NCBI GenBank assembly: GCA_964353255.1
Contig: CAYGVJ010000161.1
Coordinates: 1-11,413, forward strand
Origin: VFZS01 sp964353255
Lineage (GTDB): Bacteria > Acidobacteriota > Terriglobia > Bryobacterales > Bryobacteraceae
Direction: 5' to 3'
Length of the DNA: 11,413 nucleotides
Part shown: positions 1 through 6,446 of the stretch, one piece after another
Numbering within the stretch: position 1 is the stretch's first letter
How the letters are laid out: each line of letters starts with the position of its first letter
Translations under genes and position numbers: made by a program
Notes under the pieces: generated by a model
Told to the model about the DNA's origin: nothing
The model's input: the letters and a program-made list of their open reading frames with translations, nothing else
Databases searched by the model: none

Positions 1-1
1 G

Positions 2-661
2 GGCACGCGCGAGCTGCTGCTGAACTACGTGCTCAAGAACCGCTATCTGTGGCTGTTCGGGGCGGCGAATTTCTTCGTGTATATCGCGCGCTACAGCATG
101 CTGGATTGGGGCCCGACCTATCTCAAGGAAGTGAAGCGGGCCAGCCTGGAGGGCGGCGGATGGAGCACCGCGATTTTTGAGTTCGCCGGAATGTTCAGCA
201 CGCTGCTGATGGGATGGATCTCGGACAAGGCCGGCGGACGGCGCGGCATGGTCAGCCTGGTTTGCATGGTGCCCGTGTTTCTGGCGTTCGCGGGTATTCT
301 CTACACGCCGCCCGGCATGCTGTGGCTGGATATGACGCTTTTCGGGATCATCGGGTTCTTCGTCTACCCGCCGGTCGCGCTGCTGGGCATCACGGGACTG
401 GATTTCACTTCGAAGAAAGCAGTGGGCACGGCGGCGGGGTTCATCGGCCTGTTTGGATACATCGGGCGCACCGTGCAGGGCAAAGGGCTGGGCACCCTGG
501 CGGAGCGATACGGCTGGAACGCGGCGCTTTATGCCATTCTCGGCGCGGCGTTCATGGGGATCCTGGTGCTGTCGTTGACCTGGAAGCTGAAGCCCCGCAC
601 CGCGAGCGCGCCGAAGGCGGAGCCGACGGAATCGGCGGCCCCGGCGTCAACGCTCGATTGA
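2..661 (+). CDS. Organophosphate:phosphate antiporter of the GlpT/UhpT MFS family, 5'-truncated by the window edge
   Basis: Inner-membrane transporter that in this family exchanges glycerol-3-phosphate or hexose-phosphate for inorganic phosphate. The frame is open to the first bases of the window, so the GTG at 29 is probably internal and the N-terminal half is missing. The visible part aligns by eye with TM7-TM12 of E. coli GlpT: a FVYIARYSMLDWGPTYLKEV stretch containing the TM7 arginine that binds phosphate in GlpT, a cytoplasmic GWISDKAGGRRG loop (MFS motif A-like), and the KKAVGTAAGFIGLFGYIG segment typical of GlpT, UhpT and PgtP. About 180 residues of membrane domain are followed by a short Ala/Pro/Glu-rich cytoplasmic tail. 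The family is clear; the exact substrate (glycerol-3-phosphate, sugar phosphate or phosphoglycerate) cannot be decided. It converges on the tRNA gene 23 bp downstream. Confidence 0.9.
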   Translation, partial: GTRELLLNYVLKNRYLWLFGAANFFVYIARYSMLDWGPTYLKEVKRASLEGGGWSTAIFEFAGMFSTLLMGWISDKAGGRRGMVSLVCMVPVFLAFAGILYTPPGMLWLDMTLFGIIGFFVYPPVALLGITGLDFTSKKAVGTAAGFIGLFGYIGRTVQGKGLGTLAERYGWNAALYAILGAAFMGILVLSLTWKLKPRTASAPKAEPTESAAPASTLD

Positions 662-684
662 AGGTCGATTTGCAGGTTCGCGGC

Positions 685-761
685 TGGCGCGCCCGGAGGG
701 ACTCGAACCCCCGGCCTGCTGGTTCGAAGCCAGCCGCTCTATCCACCTGAGCTACGGGCGC
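685..761 (-). tRNA. tRNA-Arg (anticodon UCG)
   Basis: A complete 77-nt cloverleaf folds on the minus strand. The acceptor stem is GCGCCCG (755-761) with CGGGCGC (689-695), the discriminator is G and the CCA end is encoded (685-687). The D stem is GCTC/GAGC, the anticodon stem is GCTGG/CCAGC around the loop CTTCGAA, the variable loop is 5 nt, and the T stem GGGGG/CCCTC encloses TTCGAGT. The anticodon TCG occupies 725-727 and reads the arginine codon CGA. No disrupted stem or intron is visible. The 3' flank shows no partial tRNA duplication that would suggest an integrated element. Confidence 0.95.
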
Positions 762-780
762 GCGGGCGGGTTCCACCGGT

Positions 781-808
781 AGTGTAACACGGCCAACTCC
801 TGTTTCAC
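781..808 (-). promoter_or_regulatory. Candidate sigma70 promoter for tRNA-Arg
   Basis: Reading the minus strand there is GTGAAA (803-808), a 16-nt spacer and TACACT (781-786), each matching 4 of 6 consensus bases. Transcription would start about a dozen bases before the mature 5' end at 761. The -35 element overlaps the stop codon of the upstream hydrolase gene. This is a weak match proposed because of its position; read-through from the hydrolase gene is an alternative. Confidence 0.3.
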
Positions 809-2328
809 CGGAAAACCACCAAGTCTTCGACGGCCACCTCGGTGCCCTGCCGGTCGGCGTAAGGCTCGCCGCGTACTACGATGCGCACTGTGTGCCGGCC
901 GTTCTTCAACCCGAAGGTGTGCCAGACCGCTTCGCCGCCTTTGCTGCCCTTCTCGTCGGAATTCACGTCCACGGTGCGATCCAGACGGCCGTCCAGGTAG
1001 ACGTCGGCCTTGCCACCGGTAGCCAGGTAGGGACCCACCACGATCGCGCCGGCGCCCGTGAAACTGATCGAAGCCTCGGCGCCCTTCTCCGAGGCGGTCC
1101 GGGTGGAGCGCTTCTCGTCTTTGCGCCAGGCCCCCCTCCAGCTCCAGCGCGGGTCGTCGGCGCTCACCCGCTCGGCCACTTTGCCGTAGTCCCACACTTC
1201 GAGCTTGGGGGCTTTCGGCGGCTGCGTCTTGATGCTCACCTGGTGGCCTTCCACGCGCCCGCCGGTCTGCCTGATCAGCGCCAGGGCGCGCTTCTCGGTG
1301 CTGGCGACGATGGTCCGGAAGCTGAAATCGGTGTAGCGGAACTTCTCGTCGGCAATCGCCGGGATGCCGCCTTTCCACTCTTCGGGGATACGCCGGTAAC
1401 CCAGCGCCACGCCCAGGATGCCGCCGGCGCTCGAAGGGTTGCAGTCGGAATCCTGTCCCGCGCGGGTGGAGATCTCGAGCGTCTTGGCGAAGTCGCCTTT
1501 TCCGTACAGCAGGCCCAAGGCGATGTAGGCGCCATTCAGCTTGGCGTCAATGTTGAAAGGCTGGAGCGCGCCCGCGGGGCAGGGGTCGTTAGTGTCCCAG
1601 CGGTCCTCGACGAGCTGCCAGACTTTCTTCCAGTCGTCGGGGTATTGCCGGCGCCAGCCCAGCAGGTCGGCGATGAGCAGCCCGTAAGGACTCTTGCGGG
1701 GGATCGAGGCCAGGCCGGCTTCGACGATCTTGCGAGGGTCGCTCTCGAAGAACGCCGCAGCGTACATGCCGGAGACGAACATGCCGCCGTAGATGCCGTC
1801 GCCGTAGTTCATGACGCGGCCGGCGCGGAGGGCGATGTCGTTCGCGGACCGGTGCAGCCCCGGCGCCATCAGGCCAATGAAGTCGGCCTCGATCTGGAAG
1901 TCGATGTCGTTGGCGTGCGCGTTGTACCGCGGCGTGCCCGCGAGCGCGGCCGGCACCCCGCGCCGCAGGTTGCGGCGGGCCGCCAGGTTGGCATGCCACA
2001 GCGAGTACTGGGCCTCGCGGAACATCGCCCCGAAGTCTTCGCTGGTGGCATTGAGCCCCCGGTCGTCGAGGACTTTGGCGAAGGTCATGTCCACGTAGAG
2101 GTCATCCTGGGTGAGCGAGTTCTTCACCCGGTCAGGAGTCCATTTCGGCAACTCGGTGTCCAGGATCTTGCCGCGGGCGCGGAACTCGGTCGGCGCGCCG
2201 AAGCTGACGCCGATCATCTGCCCCGCCCAGCCGCCGGCGATCTTGTCGCGCAACTCGGCCAGGGCGATCTGCCGTTCCGCCGCGGAGGCGAACACCGCGA
2301 GCGCCGCCGTGAGAAGTAGAATCCGCAT
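805..2328 (-). CDS. Secreted ADP-ribosylglycohydrolase-family protein with C-terminal beta-sandwich module
   Basis: 507 aa. Family enzymes remove ADP-ribose from proteins or small molecules, using two metal ions. A signal peptide is visible (MRILLLTAALAVFASA, cleavage near residue 17), so the protein should act outside the cytoplasm, unlike classical DraG/ARH enzymes. The catalytic domain spans about residues 20-340: GGWAGQMIGVSFGAPTEF (32-49), acidic TQDDLYVD (73-80), NDIDFQIEADF (140-150) and the metal-binding GQDSDCNPSSAGG (291-303). After a linker, residues about 415-507 read like a small jelly-roll module (GKADVYLDGRLDRTVDV, then a GRHTVRIVVRGE hairpin), as in carbohydrate-binding appendages; this module call is inference. 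ATG start at 2328 with no strong Shine-Dalgarno, 12 nt after the stop of the SDR gene, so the two are probably co-transcribed. The real substrate is unknown. Confidence 0.88.
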   Translation of the reverse strand: MRILLLTAALAVFASAAERQIALAELRDKIAGGWAGQMIGVSFGAPTEFRARGKILDTELPKWTPDRVKNSLTQDDLYVDMTFAKVLDDRGLNATSEDFGAMFREAQYSLWHANLAARRNLRRGVPAALAGTPRYNAHANDIDFQIEADFIGLMAPGLHRSANDIALRAGRVMNYGDGIYGGMFVSGMYAAAFFESDPRKIVEAGLASIPRKSPYGLLIADLLGWRRQYPDDWKKVWQLVEDRWDTNDPCPAGALQPFNIDAKLNGAYIALGLLYGKGDFAKTLEISTRAGQDSDCNPSSAGGILGVALGYRRIPEEWKGGIPAIADEKFRYTDFSFRTIVASTEKRALALIRQTGGRVEGHQVSIKTQPPKAPKLEVWDYGKVAERVSADDPRWSWRGAWRKDEKRSTRTASEKGAEASISFTGAGAIVVGPYLATGGKADVYLDGRLDRTVDVNSDEKGSKGGEAVWHTFGLKNGRHTVRIVVRGEPYADRQGTEVAVEDLVVFR

Positions 2329-2340
2329 AGGGGAATTGTA

Positions 2341-3231
2341 TTACGCGAGGAGGTCTCTGAGGGCTGGGCCCAGCTCCGGGTACCGGAACCGAAAGCCGGC
2401 CGCCAGCGCGGCCTGGGGCAGGACGCGCTGGCTGTCCAGGAGGACCGAGGCCATTTCTCCGAAGACCATCCGCAGCGCGAAGGCCGGCACGGGCAACAGG
2501 GCTGGGCGGCGGAGCCGCGCCGCTAGTTGGCGCGTGAACTCGGCGTTGGTCACGGGGCTGGGCGCGGTGGCGTTCACCGGCCCGGCGAGCTCCGGCTGCT
2601 CCAGTGCAAGACAGATCAGCTCCACGAGGTCTTCCAAGTTGATCCAGGACATCCACTGCCGCCCGCTCCCCAGCCGCCCGCCCAGGCCGGCTTTGAACAG
2701 CGGCAGCATGCGCTGGAGCGCTCCTCCGCCGGGCCCCAGGACCACGCCCGTGCGCAGCTTGACCACGCGAATGCCCGCTGAGGCGGCTTGATCAGCCGCT
2801 TGCTCCCACTCCTGGCACACCTCGGCGAGAAAGCCTCCGCCCGGCGGAGAGGATTCGGTCAGGATCTCGTCGCCCCGCGACCCGTAGATGCCAATGGCAG
2901 AGGCGCACACCAACACCGCCGGAGGCCGCGGAAATGCCGCCAGCGCCTCGACGAGCCGGCGCGTGCCCTCGACGCGGCTCGAGCGGATTCTCTGCCGGGC
3001 CTCAGGCGTCCAGCGCTGCGACACCGGTTCTCCCGCCAGATGGACGACTGCCTGGGAATCGCGAAGGCTCTCCAGGGGTGGGGAAGCGTTGCCGCCGGCG
3101 TCCCAGGCCGACAAGGACAGACCGGGGACGGCTCTGCGCCCGAGCACATGGAGGGAGTGGGAGCCGACCAGCAGCCGCCCGGCCAGCCTTCGGCCTATGA
3201 AACCGGTTGCGCCGGTAAGGGTGATGTTCAC
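2341..3231 (-). CDS. TIGR01777-family SDR oxidoreductase (YfcH / SDR39U1-like epimerase)
   Basis: 296 aa, close to the 297 aa of E. coli YfcH. It is an extended-SDR protein with an N-terminal Rossmann fold: the nucleotide-binding TGATGFIG is at residues 6-13, AVVHLAGEPVSQRWTPEARQ at 61-80 is diagnostic of this family, and SAIGIYG (111-117) holds the tyrosine-containing active-site segment, although the lysine of YxxxK is not obvious. Residues about 245-295 (LLPVPAFALRMVFGEMA through FRYPELGPALRDLL) match the C-terminal DUF1731 domain. It is probably cytosolic and NAD(P)-dependent; no substrate is established for the family. The start is GTG at 3231, preceded by GAGG about 6 nt upstream. It is the first gene of a likely pair with the downstream hydrolase and diverges from the binding-protein gene. 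Confidence 0.92.
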   Translation of the reverse strand: MNITLTGATGFIGRRLAGRLLVGSHSLHVLGRRAVPGLSLSAWDAGGNASPPLESLRDSQAVVHLAGEPVSQRWTPEARQRIRSSRVEGTRRLVEALAAFPRPPAVLVCASAIGIYGSRGDEILTESSPPGGGFLAEVCQEWEQAADQAASAGIRVVKLRTGVVLGPGGGALQRMLPLFKAGLGGRLGSGRQWMSWINLEDLVELICLALEQPELAGPVNATAPSPVTNAEFTRQLAARLRRPALLPVPAFALRMVFGEMASVLLDSQRVLPQAALAAGFRFRYPELGPALRDLLA

Positions 3232-3255
3232 GCTTGCCTCATTCTGGCATATACT
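3227..3255 (+). promoter_or_regulatory. Candidate sigma70 promoter for the binding-protein gene
   Basis: TTCACG (3227-3232), a 17-nt spacer and TATACT (3250-3255) form a good -35/-10 pair in the 40-bp divergent gap. The -10 matches 5 of 6 consensus bases and the -35 matches 4 of 6. Initiation near 3262 would leave a leader of about 10 nt, so the ribosome site would have to be the G-rich run just before the ATG. The -35 overlaps the GTG start of the divergent SDR gene, so a factor bound here could affect both genes. CTGGCA is repeated at 3244-3249 and 3254-3259 around the -10. Confidence 0.45.
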
Positions 3256-3271
3256 GGCACGGGGGGTGTCA

Positions 3272-4273
3272 ATGCGGACTCCGAGGCGTGTGCGCTACCT
3301 GCTGGTGCCCATCCTGCTGCTACTGGCAGGCTGCGGCGGCTCCCAGCACAGCGCCGCGGAGAGGTACGTCCTGGTGGTTCTCAGACCCAAGCTGGCGTAT
3401 TGGCATGCCGCCGGCGCCGGATTGCGCGCCGCGGCTGACCAGCTCGGGGTCAAATCCGACTTCGTAGGGCCCGACGCCTACGACGCGCGGGCGCAGCAAG
3501 AGGAGTTCCGCAGAGTGCTCGCCCAGAAGCCTGCGGGGATCCTGGTTTCCCCGGCCGACCCTGAGCTGATGAAGGCCGACATCGACCAGGCGATCGAACA
3601 AGGCATCCCGGTCATCACTATGGACTCCGATGCGTCGGCCAGCAAGCGCCTGCTCTTTATTGGCACCAACAACTACCAGGCTGGCGTGATAGGTGGCCGA
3701 GTCCTCGCGGATAGGTTGAAGGGTAAGGGCAAAGTAGTGGTCTACACTATGCCGCGACAGGCCAACTTGCATGAGCGCCTGCGCGGCTATCAGGACGTCT
3801 TGAGCAACCATCCCGGAATCAAGATTACAGAAGTTGTGGATATCAAGGGTGACCCGGGCGTCGCCGCCGCCAGGACCCAGGAGTTGATCGTTCAGAAGAA
3901 GGACCGGCCAGACGCCTTCGTGTGCCTGGAGGCCTCTGCCTGCCAGATGGTGGCCGAGGTCCTGGACCGCAATAAGATCCTGGACAAGCTCGTGATTGCG
4001 ATGGACACCGATCTGGCCACGCTGGAGTGGATTCAGAAAGGTCTCATTGCGGCGACCATAGCCCAGAAGCCGTACACCATGGCGTTCGTGGGCTTAAAGA
4101 TGTTGGACGACCTCCATCACCATAAACTCCCTTCCCTGGACCAGCAGTGGGGGCAGAATCCCTTCGCTCCCATAGCAACCTTCATCGACACGGGCACCAC
4201 GCTGATTGACAAGAGCAACGTAGGCCGTTTCCTGGAAGCACAGCGCACCGCCACCACGAAGAAGCCCGGCTGA
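3272..4273 (+). CDS. Sugar-type ABC transporter substrate-binding lipoprotein (periplasmic binding protein, PBP1 fold), orphan
   Basis: 333 aa. The N-terminus is a lipoprotein signal: basic n-region MRTPRRVRY, hydrophobic core, lipobox LLAGC with the lipidated Cys at residue 21. The mature part resembles ribose/galactose-type binding proteins of the Peripla_BP_4 group: a start near RYVLVVLRPKLAYWHAAGAG, QKPAGILVSPADP, the hinge strand GIPVITMDSDA, GTNNYQAGVIGG and a C-terminal domain with DAFVCLEASA and KLVIAMDTD. It should bind a small sugar-like ligand at the cell envelope. No permease, ATPase, kinase or regulator gene is adjacent, so it either serves a distant transporter or is a stand-alone sensor component. 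ATG at 3272 was chosen because the signal peptide starts there and a GGGGGG run lies 5-10 nt upstream; GTG at 3266 is a possible alternative. The frame stays open much further upstream, but that part is antisense to the SDR gene. Confidence 0.88.
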   Translation: MRTPRRVRYLLVPILLLLAGCGGSQHSAAERYVLVVLRPKLAYWHAAGAGLRAAADQLGVKSDFVGPDAYDARAQQEEFRRVLAQKPAGILVSPADPELMKADIDQAIEQGIPVITMDSDASASKRLLFIGTNNYQAGVIGGRVLADRLKGKGKVVVYTMPRQANLHERLRGYQDVLSNHPGIKITEVVDIKGDPGVAAARTQELIVQKKDRPDAFVCLEASACQMVAEVLDRNKILDKLVIAMDTDLATLEWIQKGLIAATIAQKPYTMAFVGLKMLDDLHHHKLPSLDQQWGQNPFAPIATFIDTGTTLIDKSNVGRFLEAQRTATTKKPG

Positions 4274-4308
4274 AGATCAAGCCTCGTGCGACTGCCGTTC
4301 CTGGCTTC

Positions 4309-4728
4309 TCACCGCGGGTAGGGGTGCCTTCGCAGCGTGGCGAAGGCCCGGTAGATCTGCTCGGCCAGCACTACCCGAGCCAGCTCGTGCGGTAGGGTCA
4401 GCGCCGACAGCGCCAGGCGCGTCCCCGGACGCTCCCGCCAGCCGGCAGGGTACCCTTCGGCGCCGCCCACCACGAAGACCAGGTCCCGGTTCTCCTGTTC
4501 GGCCTTGGCCACCAGGGCGGTGAACTGCGCCGAGGTGACCACCGCTCCCGCGGCTTCCAGCAGGATGATGCCGGCGGCGGGGTGCCGCTGCCAGGGGTCG
4601 AACCGGGGCGGGTGGATCTCCCGCATCTCGCAACGTGCGAACCGCGTCGCGCGCTTCAGGTACTCCTCGGCCATGGCGTTGGCGTGCGCGTCGCGCGGCT
4701 TGCCGATGTAGTAGAGGCAGACTCTCAT
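4309..4728 (-). CDS. rlmH: 23S rRNA (pseudouridine-1915 N3)-methyltransferase RlmH
   Basis: 139 aa (E. coli RlmH is 155). A SPOUT-class methyltransferase that acts as a homodimer on 70S ribosomes and methylates pseudouridine 1915 in helix 69, using SAM. Visible signature: LVFVVGGAEGYP (83-94, the SAM-binding loop), LALSALTLPHELARVVLAEQIYRA (105-128, the trefoil-knot region), and a C-terminal HPYPR. In E. coli the end reads HPYHRE; here the His of the YHR end is Pro, with codon CCG clear in the sequence. ATG at 4728 is chosen because MRVCLYYIGK matches the family N-terminus; an open extension to 4851 overlaps rnc and has no homology. No Shine-Dalgarno is visible before the ATG, where a GC-rich hairpin fills the 29-nt gap from rnc, so translational coupling is possible. 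Confidence 0.93.
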   Translation of the reverse strand: MRVCLYYIGKPRDAHANAMAEEYLKRATRFARCEMREIHPPRFDPWQRHPAAGIILLEAAGAVVTSAQFTALVAKAEQENRDLVFVVGGAEGYPAGWRERPGTRLALSALTLPHELARVVLAEQIYRAFATLRRHPYPR

Positions 4729-4734
4729 CGAACC

Positions 4735-4757
4735 GCCGGGCCGAACATGCCCGGCCC
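4735..4757 (-). promoter_or_regulatory. GC-rich hairpin(s) filling the rnc-rlmH spacer
   Basis: A perfect 7-bp stem, GCCGGGC (4749-4755 on the minus strand) with GCCCGGC (4735-4741), encloses a 7-nt loop. A second pairing, GGGCCG (4752-4757) with CGGCCC (4738-4743), is mutually exclusive with it. There is no T-tract, so it is not an intrinsic terminator. It lies where a ribosome-binding site for rlmH would be expected. The stem is short and the region GC-rich, so chance is a real alternative. Confidence 0.4.
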
Positions 4758-5462
4758 CTACTCCACCCGCGCCATCAACTGTTTGAGAACGGCCTGCGCT
4801 GCTTGCTGGCCAGCGCTTTTCTTGGAATCGCCTTCGCCCCGGGCCAGCCACTCCTCCCCGATGCGGGCCTCTACCACGAACCTGCGAGCGTGAGCCGGGC
4901 CGTGCTCCGAAACCACGGTGTAGCGGGGCGCCGGCAGGTTCAGCGACCGGGCGATCTCCTGTAGCGCGCCCTTGAAGTTTGCGAACAGCGAGTCGGCATA
5001 GCCGGCCAGCGTGGGCGTGTCACTCAGAATCTGAGTCACCACGAACCGACGCGCCGCTTCCAGGCCGCCATCCAGGTAAATCGACGCGATCAGGGCCTCG
5101 ACGGCATCCGCCAGCAGGCCTTTTTTCACCCGCCCCCCGCTCATCTCCTCCCCGCGCCCCAGCAGCAGGTACTCTCCCAGGCTGAGCTTCTGCGCCACGT
5201 CATGGAGGTGCGAGGCGCTCACCAGGAAGTTCTTCAGCACCGACAGGCGGCCCTCCCGATAGGAGGGGAAGCGGTCGATCAGGTGCTCGCTCACCAGAAA
5301 GCCCAGGATGGCATCGCCCAGAAACTCCAGTTGCTCGTTGTCGCCCAGGGGCAGGCTCTTCTCGTAAGCGTGGGAGGTGTGGGTCAGCGCGCGGAGCAGA
5401 AACTCCCGGCTCTGGAACGAGTGGCCGATGGCGGCCTCCAGCACCTCCACATCCGCGCGCAT
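4758..5462 (-). CDS. rnc: Ribonuclease III
   Basis: 234 aa, typical for bacterial RNase III (E. coli 226). It cleaves double-stranded RNA and processes the 30S rRNA precursor. The catalytic domain covers about residues 5-150: the signature NEQLEFLGDAIL is at 42-53, and the metal ligands E43, E46, D50, D119 and E122 are all present in the expected spacing (E38, E41, D45, D114, E117 in E. coli). The dsRNA-binding domain spans about 161-231, from NFKGALQEIARSLNLPAPRY to GEGDSKKSAGQQAAQAVL. The ATG at 5462 lies 11 nt after the stop of the TPR gene without a clear Shine-Dalgarno, suggesting coupled translation. Downstream rlmH also acts on rRNA. Nothing in the sequence looks damaged. Confidence 0.97.
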   Translation of the reverse strand: MRADVEVLEAAIGHSFQSREFLLRALTHTSHAYEKSLPLGDNEQLEFLGDAILGFLVSEHLIDRFPSYREGRLSVLKNFLVSASHLHDVAQKLSLGEYLLLGRGEEMSGGRVKKGLLADAVEALIASIYLDGGLEAARRFVVTQILSDTPTLAGYADSLFANFKGALQEIARSLNLPAPRYTVVSEHGPAHARRFVVEARIGEEWLARGEGDSKKSAGQQAAQAVLKQLMARVE

Positions 5463-5473
5463 GACGGCGGCGA

Positions 5474-6355
5474 CTACGGTTTCTTGATCTCGACCTGCGG
5501 CGGCGCCGCGGCCGCCGGCGGCGCGGCCGGCTTGGCGCCCGCCGCCTTGTTCTGGATGGCCCGCACCCGTTCGGCCTGCGCGTACTGCTTGATCTGAGGA
5601 GGCACGTCGGCGGCGGTCATGACTTTGTCGAGGGTCGCGATCGCCTCGTCGTACTTCCCCGCCATGTTGTAGACCAAACCCAGTCGCACCAGCGAGGTTG
5701 GATCCGGCGTGGAGGCCATCTCCACGGCGGTCCTGAACTCGGCGATGGCCACGTCGTACTTCTTCCGCGGTATGGCTGCCATAGCCAGCGCCTCATGCGC
5801 CTGGGCGCGAATGTCCTTCTTGGCAGCTTCCCACTGCTCGTCCGTCAGACTGGGATTGGGCTTGAGCGCGGTCTTGAGGACCTCTTCGGCGGTCCGCGCG
5901 TACTTCTCGGCGCGGGCCAGTTTCTCTTCGCGGTCCAGGTCGAACTCGCGGGTACGACTGGCGATCCCGGTGGCCAGCATGAGCATAGCCGCGAAGCTAT
6001 TGGGGTCGGCCTCCAGGGTGCGTTCGGCCCAGATCACCATGTTGTCGAAGTCGTTCTTCTGCTGATAGGTGGCGGCCGCCAGTTGCATCGCCACGGCCTT
6101 GAACTCCGTGTCGTTGAACTTCGACAACAGGGTCTCGATGGCCTTGAGGCGTGTGTCGGGATCCTGGGCGTTGAAGACGGCCATCAGCGCCTCGGCTTCG
6201 CCTTTGGATTTGGCCTGGGGCTGCTTGGCCACCGGCGTCTGGGACTCGGCGGCTTGGGCCGGTTGCGCGGGTTTGGTCGGCTTCGCCCGCTGCGCCCAAA
6301 CCGCCATCGTGGCGACCAGCGCCAAAAAGACGAGAACTACGAATCGGTTATTCAT
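5474..6355 (-). CDS. Exported TPR-repeat protein, function unknown
   Basis: 293 aa. A signal peptide (MNNRFVVLVFLALVATMAVWAQ, cleavage near 21-22) is followed by a Lys/Pro/Ala/Gln-rich linker to about residue 50, then alpha-helical tetratricopeptide-like repeats (about 55-265). The clearest TPR helices are around NDFDNMVIWAERTLEADPNS (101-120) and LVRLGLVYNMAGKYDEAIATLDKV (222-245). The tail (270-293) is Ala/Pro-rich and ends in basic residues. It probably acts as a protein-interaction scaffold in the periplasm; no enzyme motif is seen. ATG at 6355 is preferred over the in-frame TTG at 6358 because AAGGAG ends 7 nt before the ATG. It lies just upstream of rnc (11-nt gap), probably in one transcript. 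No family name can be assigned. Confidence 0.85.
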   Translation of the reverse strand: MNNRFVVLVFLALVATMAVWAQRAKPTKPAQPAQAAESQTPVAKQPQAKSKGEAEALMAVFNAQDPDTRLKAIETLLSKFNDTEFKAVAMQLAAATYQQKNDFDNMVIWAERTLEADPNSFAAMLMLATGIASRTREFDLDREEKLARAEKYARTAEEVLKTALKPNPSLTDEQWEAAKKDIRAQAHEALAMAAIPRKKYDVAIAEFRTAVEMASTPDPTSLVRLGLVYNMAGKYDEAIATLDKVMTAADVPPQIKQYAQAERVRAIQNKAAGAKPAAPPAAAAPPQVEIKKP

Positions 6356-6373
6356 CAATAAACTCCTTGGACG

Positions 6374-6416
6374 GGACTGCGCCGCTCCCCGTTGGCGGGG
6401 CCCGCCGGCTCAGTCC
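6374..6416 (-). repeat. 43-nt interrupted palindrome in the leader of the second TPR gene
   Basis: Three nested pairs share one centre: GGACTG (6374-6379) with CAGTCC (6411-6416), GCCG (6381-6384) with CGGC (6406-6409), and CCCCG (6387-6391) with CGGGG (6396-6400) around TTGG. That makes 15 paired bases, interrupted by one mismatch and a small internal loop. It sits between the 517-aa TPR gene and the SD/ATG of the 293-aa TPR gene. No T-run follows on the minus strand, so it is more likely an mRNA leader or mRNA-processing structure, or a small dispersed palindrome, than an intrinsic terminator. Confidence 0.55.
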
Positions 6417-6446
6417 GCGCCTCTGCTGATTGTATTGCTTTCCGGC

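Noticed and set aside
685..761. tRNA-Arg as an integration site for a mobile element
   Set aside because: No integrase gene, no repeated tRNA 3' end and no phage-like genes are present on either side within the window.
892..2319. 475-aa open frame on the plus strand opposite the ADP-ribosylglycohydrolase gene
   Set aside because: Antisense frame kept open by high GC; composition is Val/Gly/Arg/His-rich with no motif, while the minus-strand protein has clear family motifs.
2888..3271. N-terminal extension of the binding-protein reading frame
   Set aside because: It is antisense to the SDR gene, and the lipoprotein signal peptide begins at 3272.
4261..4308. GAAGCC (4261-4266) and GGCTTC (4303-4308) as a bidirectional terminator between converging genes
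   Set aside because: Only 6 bp with a 36-nt loop and no T-tract on either strand; too weak to annotate.
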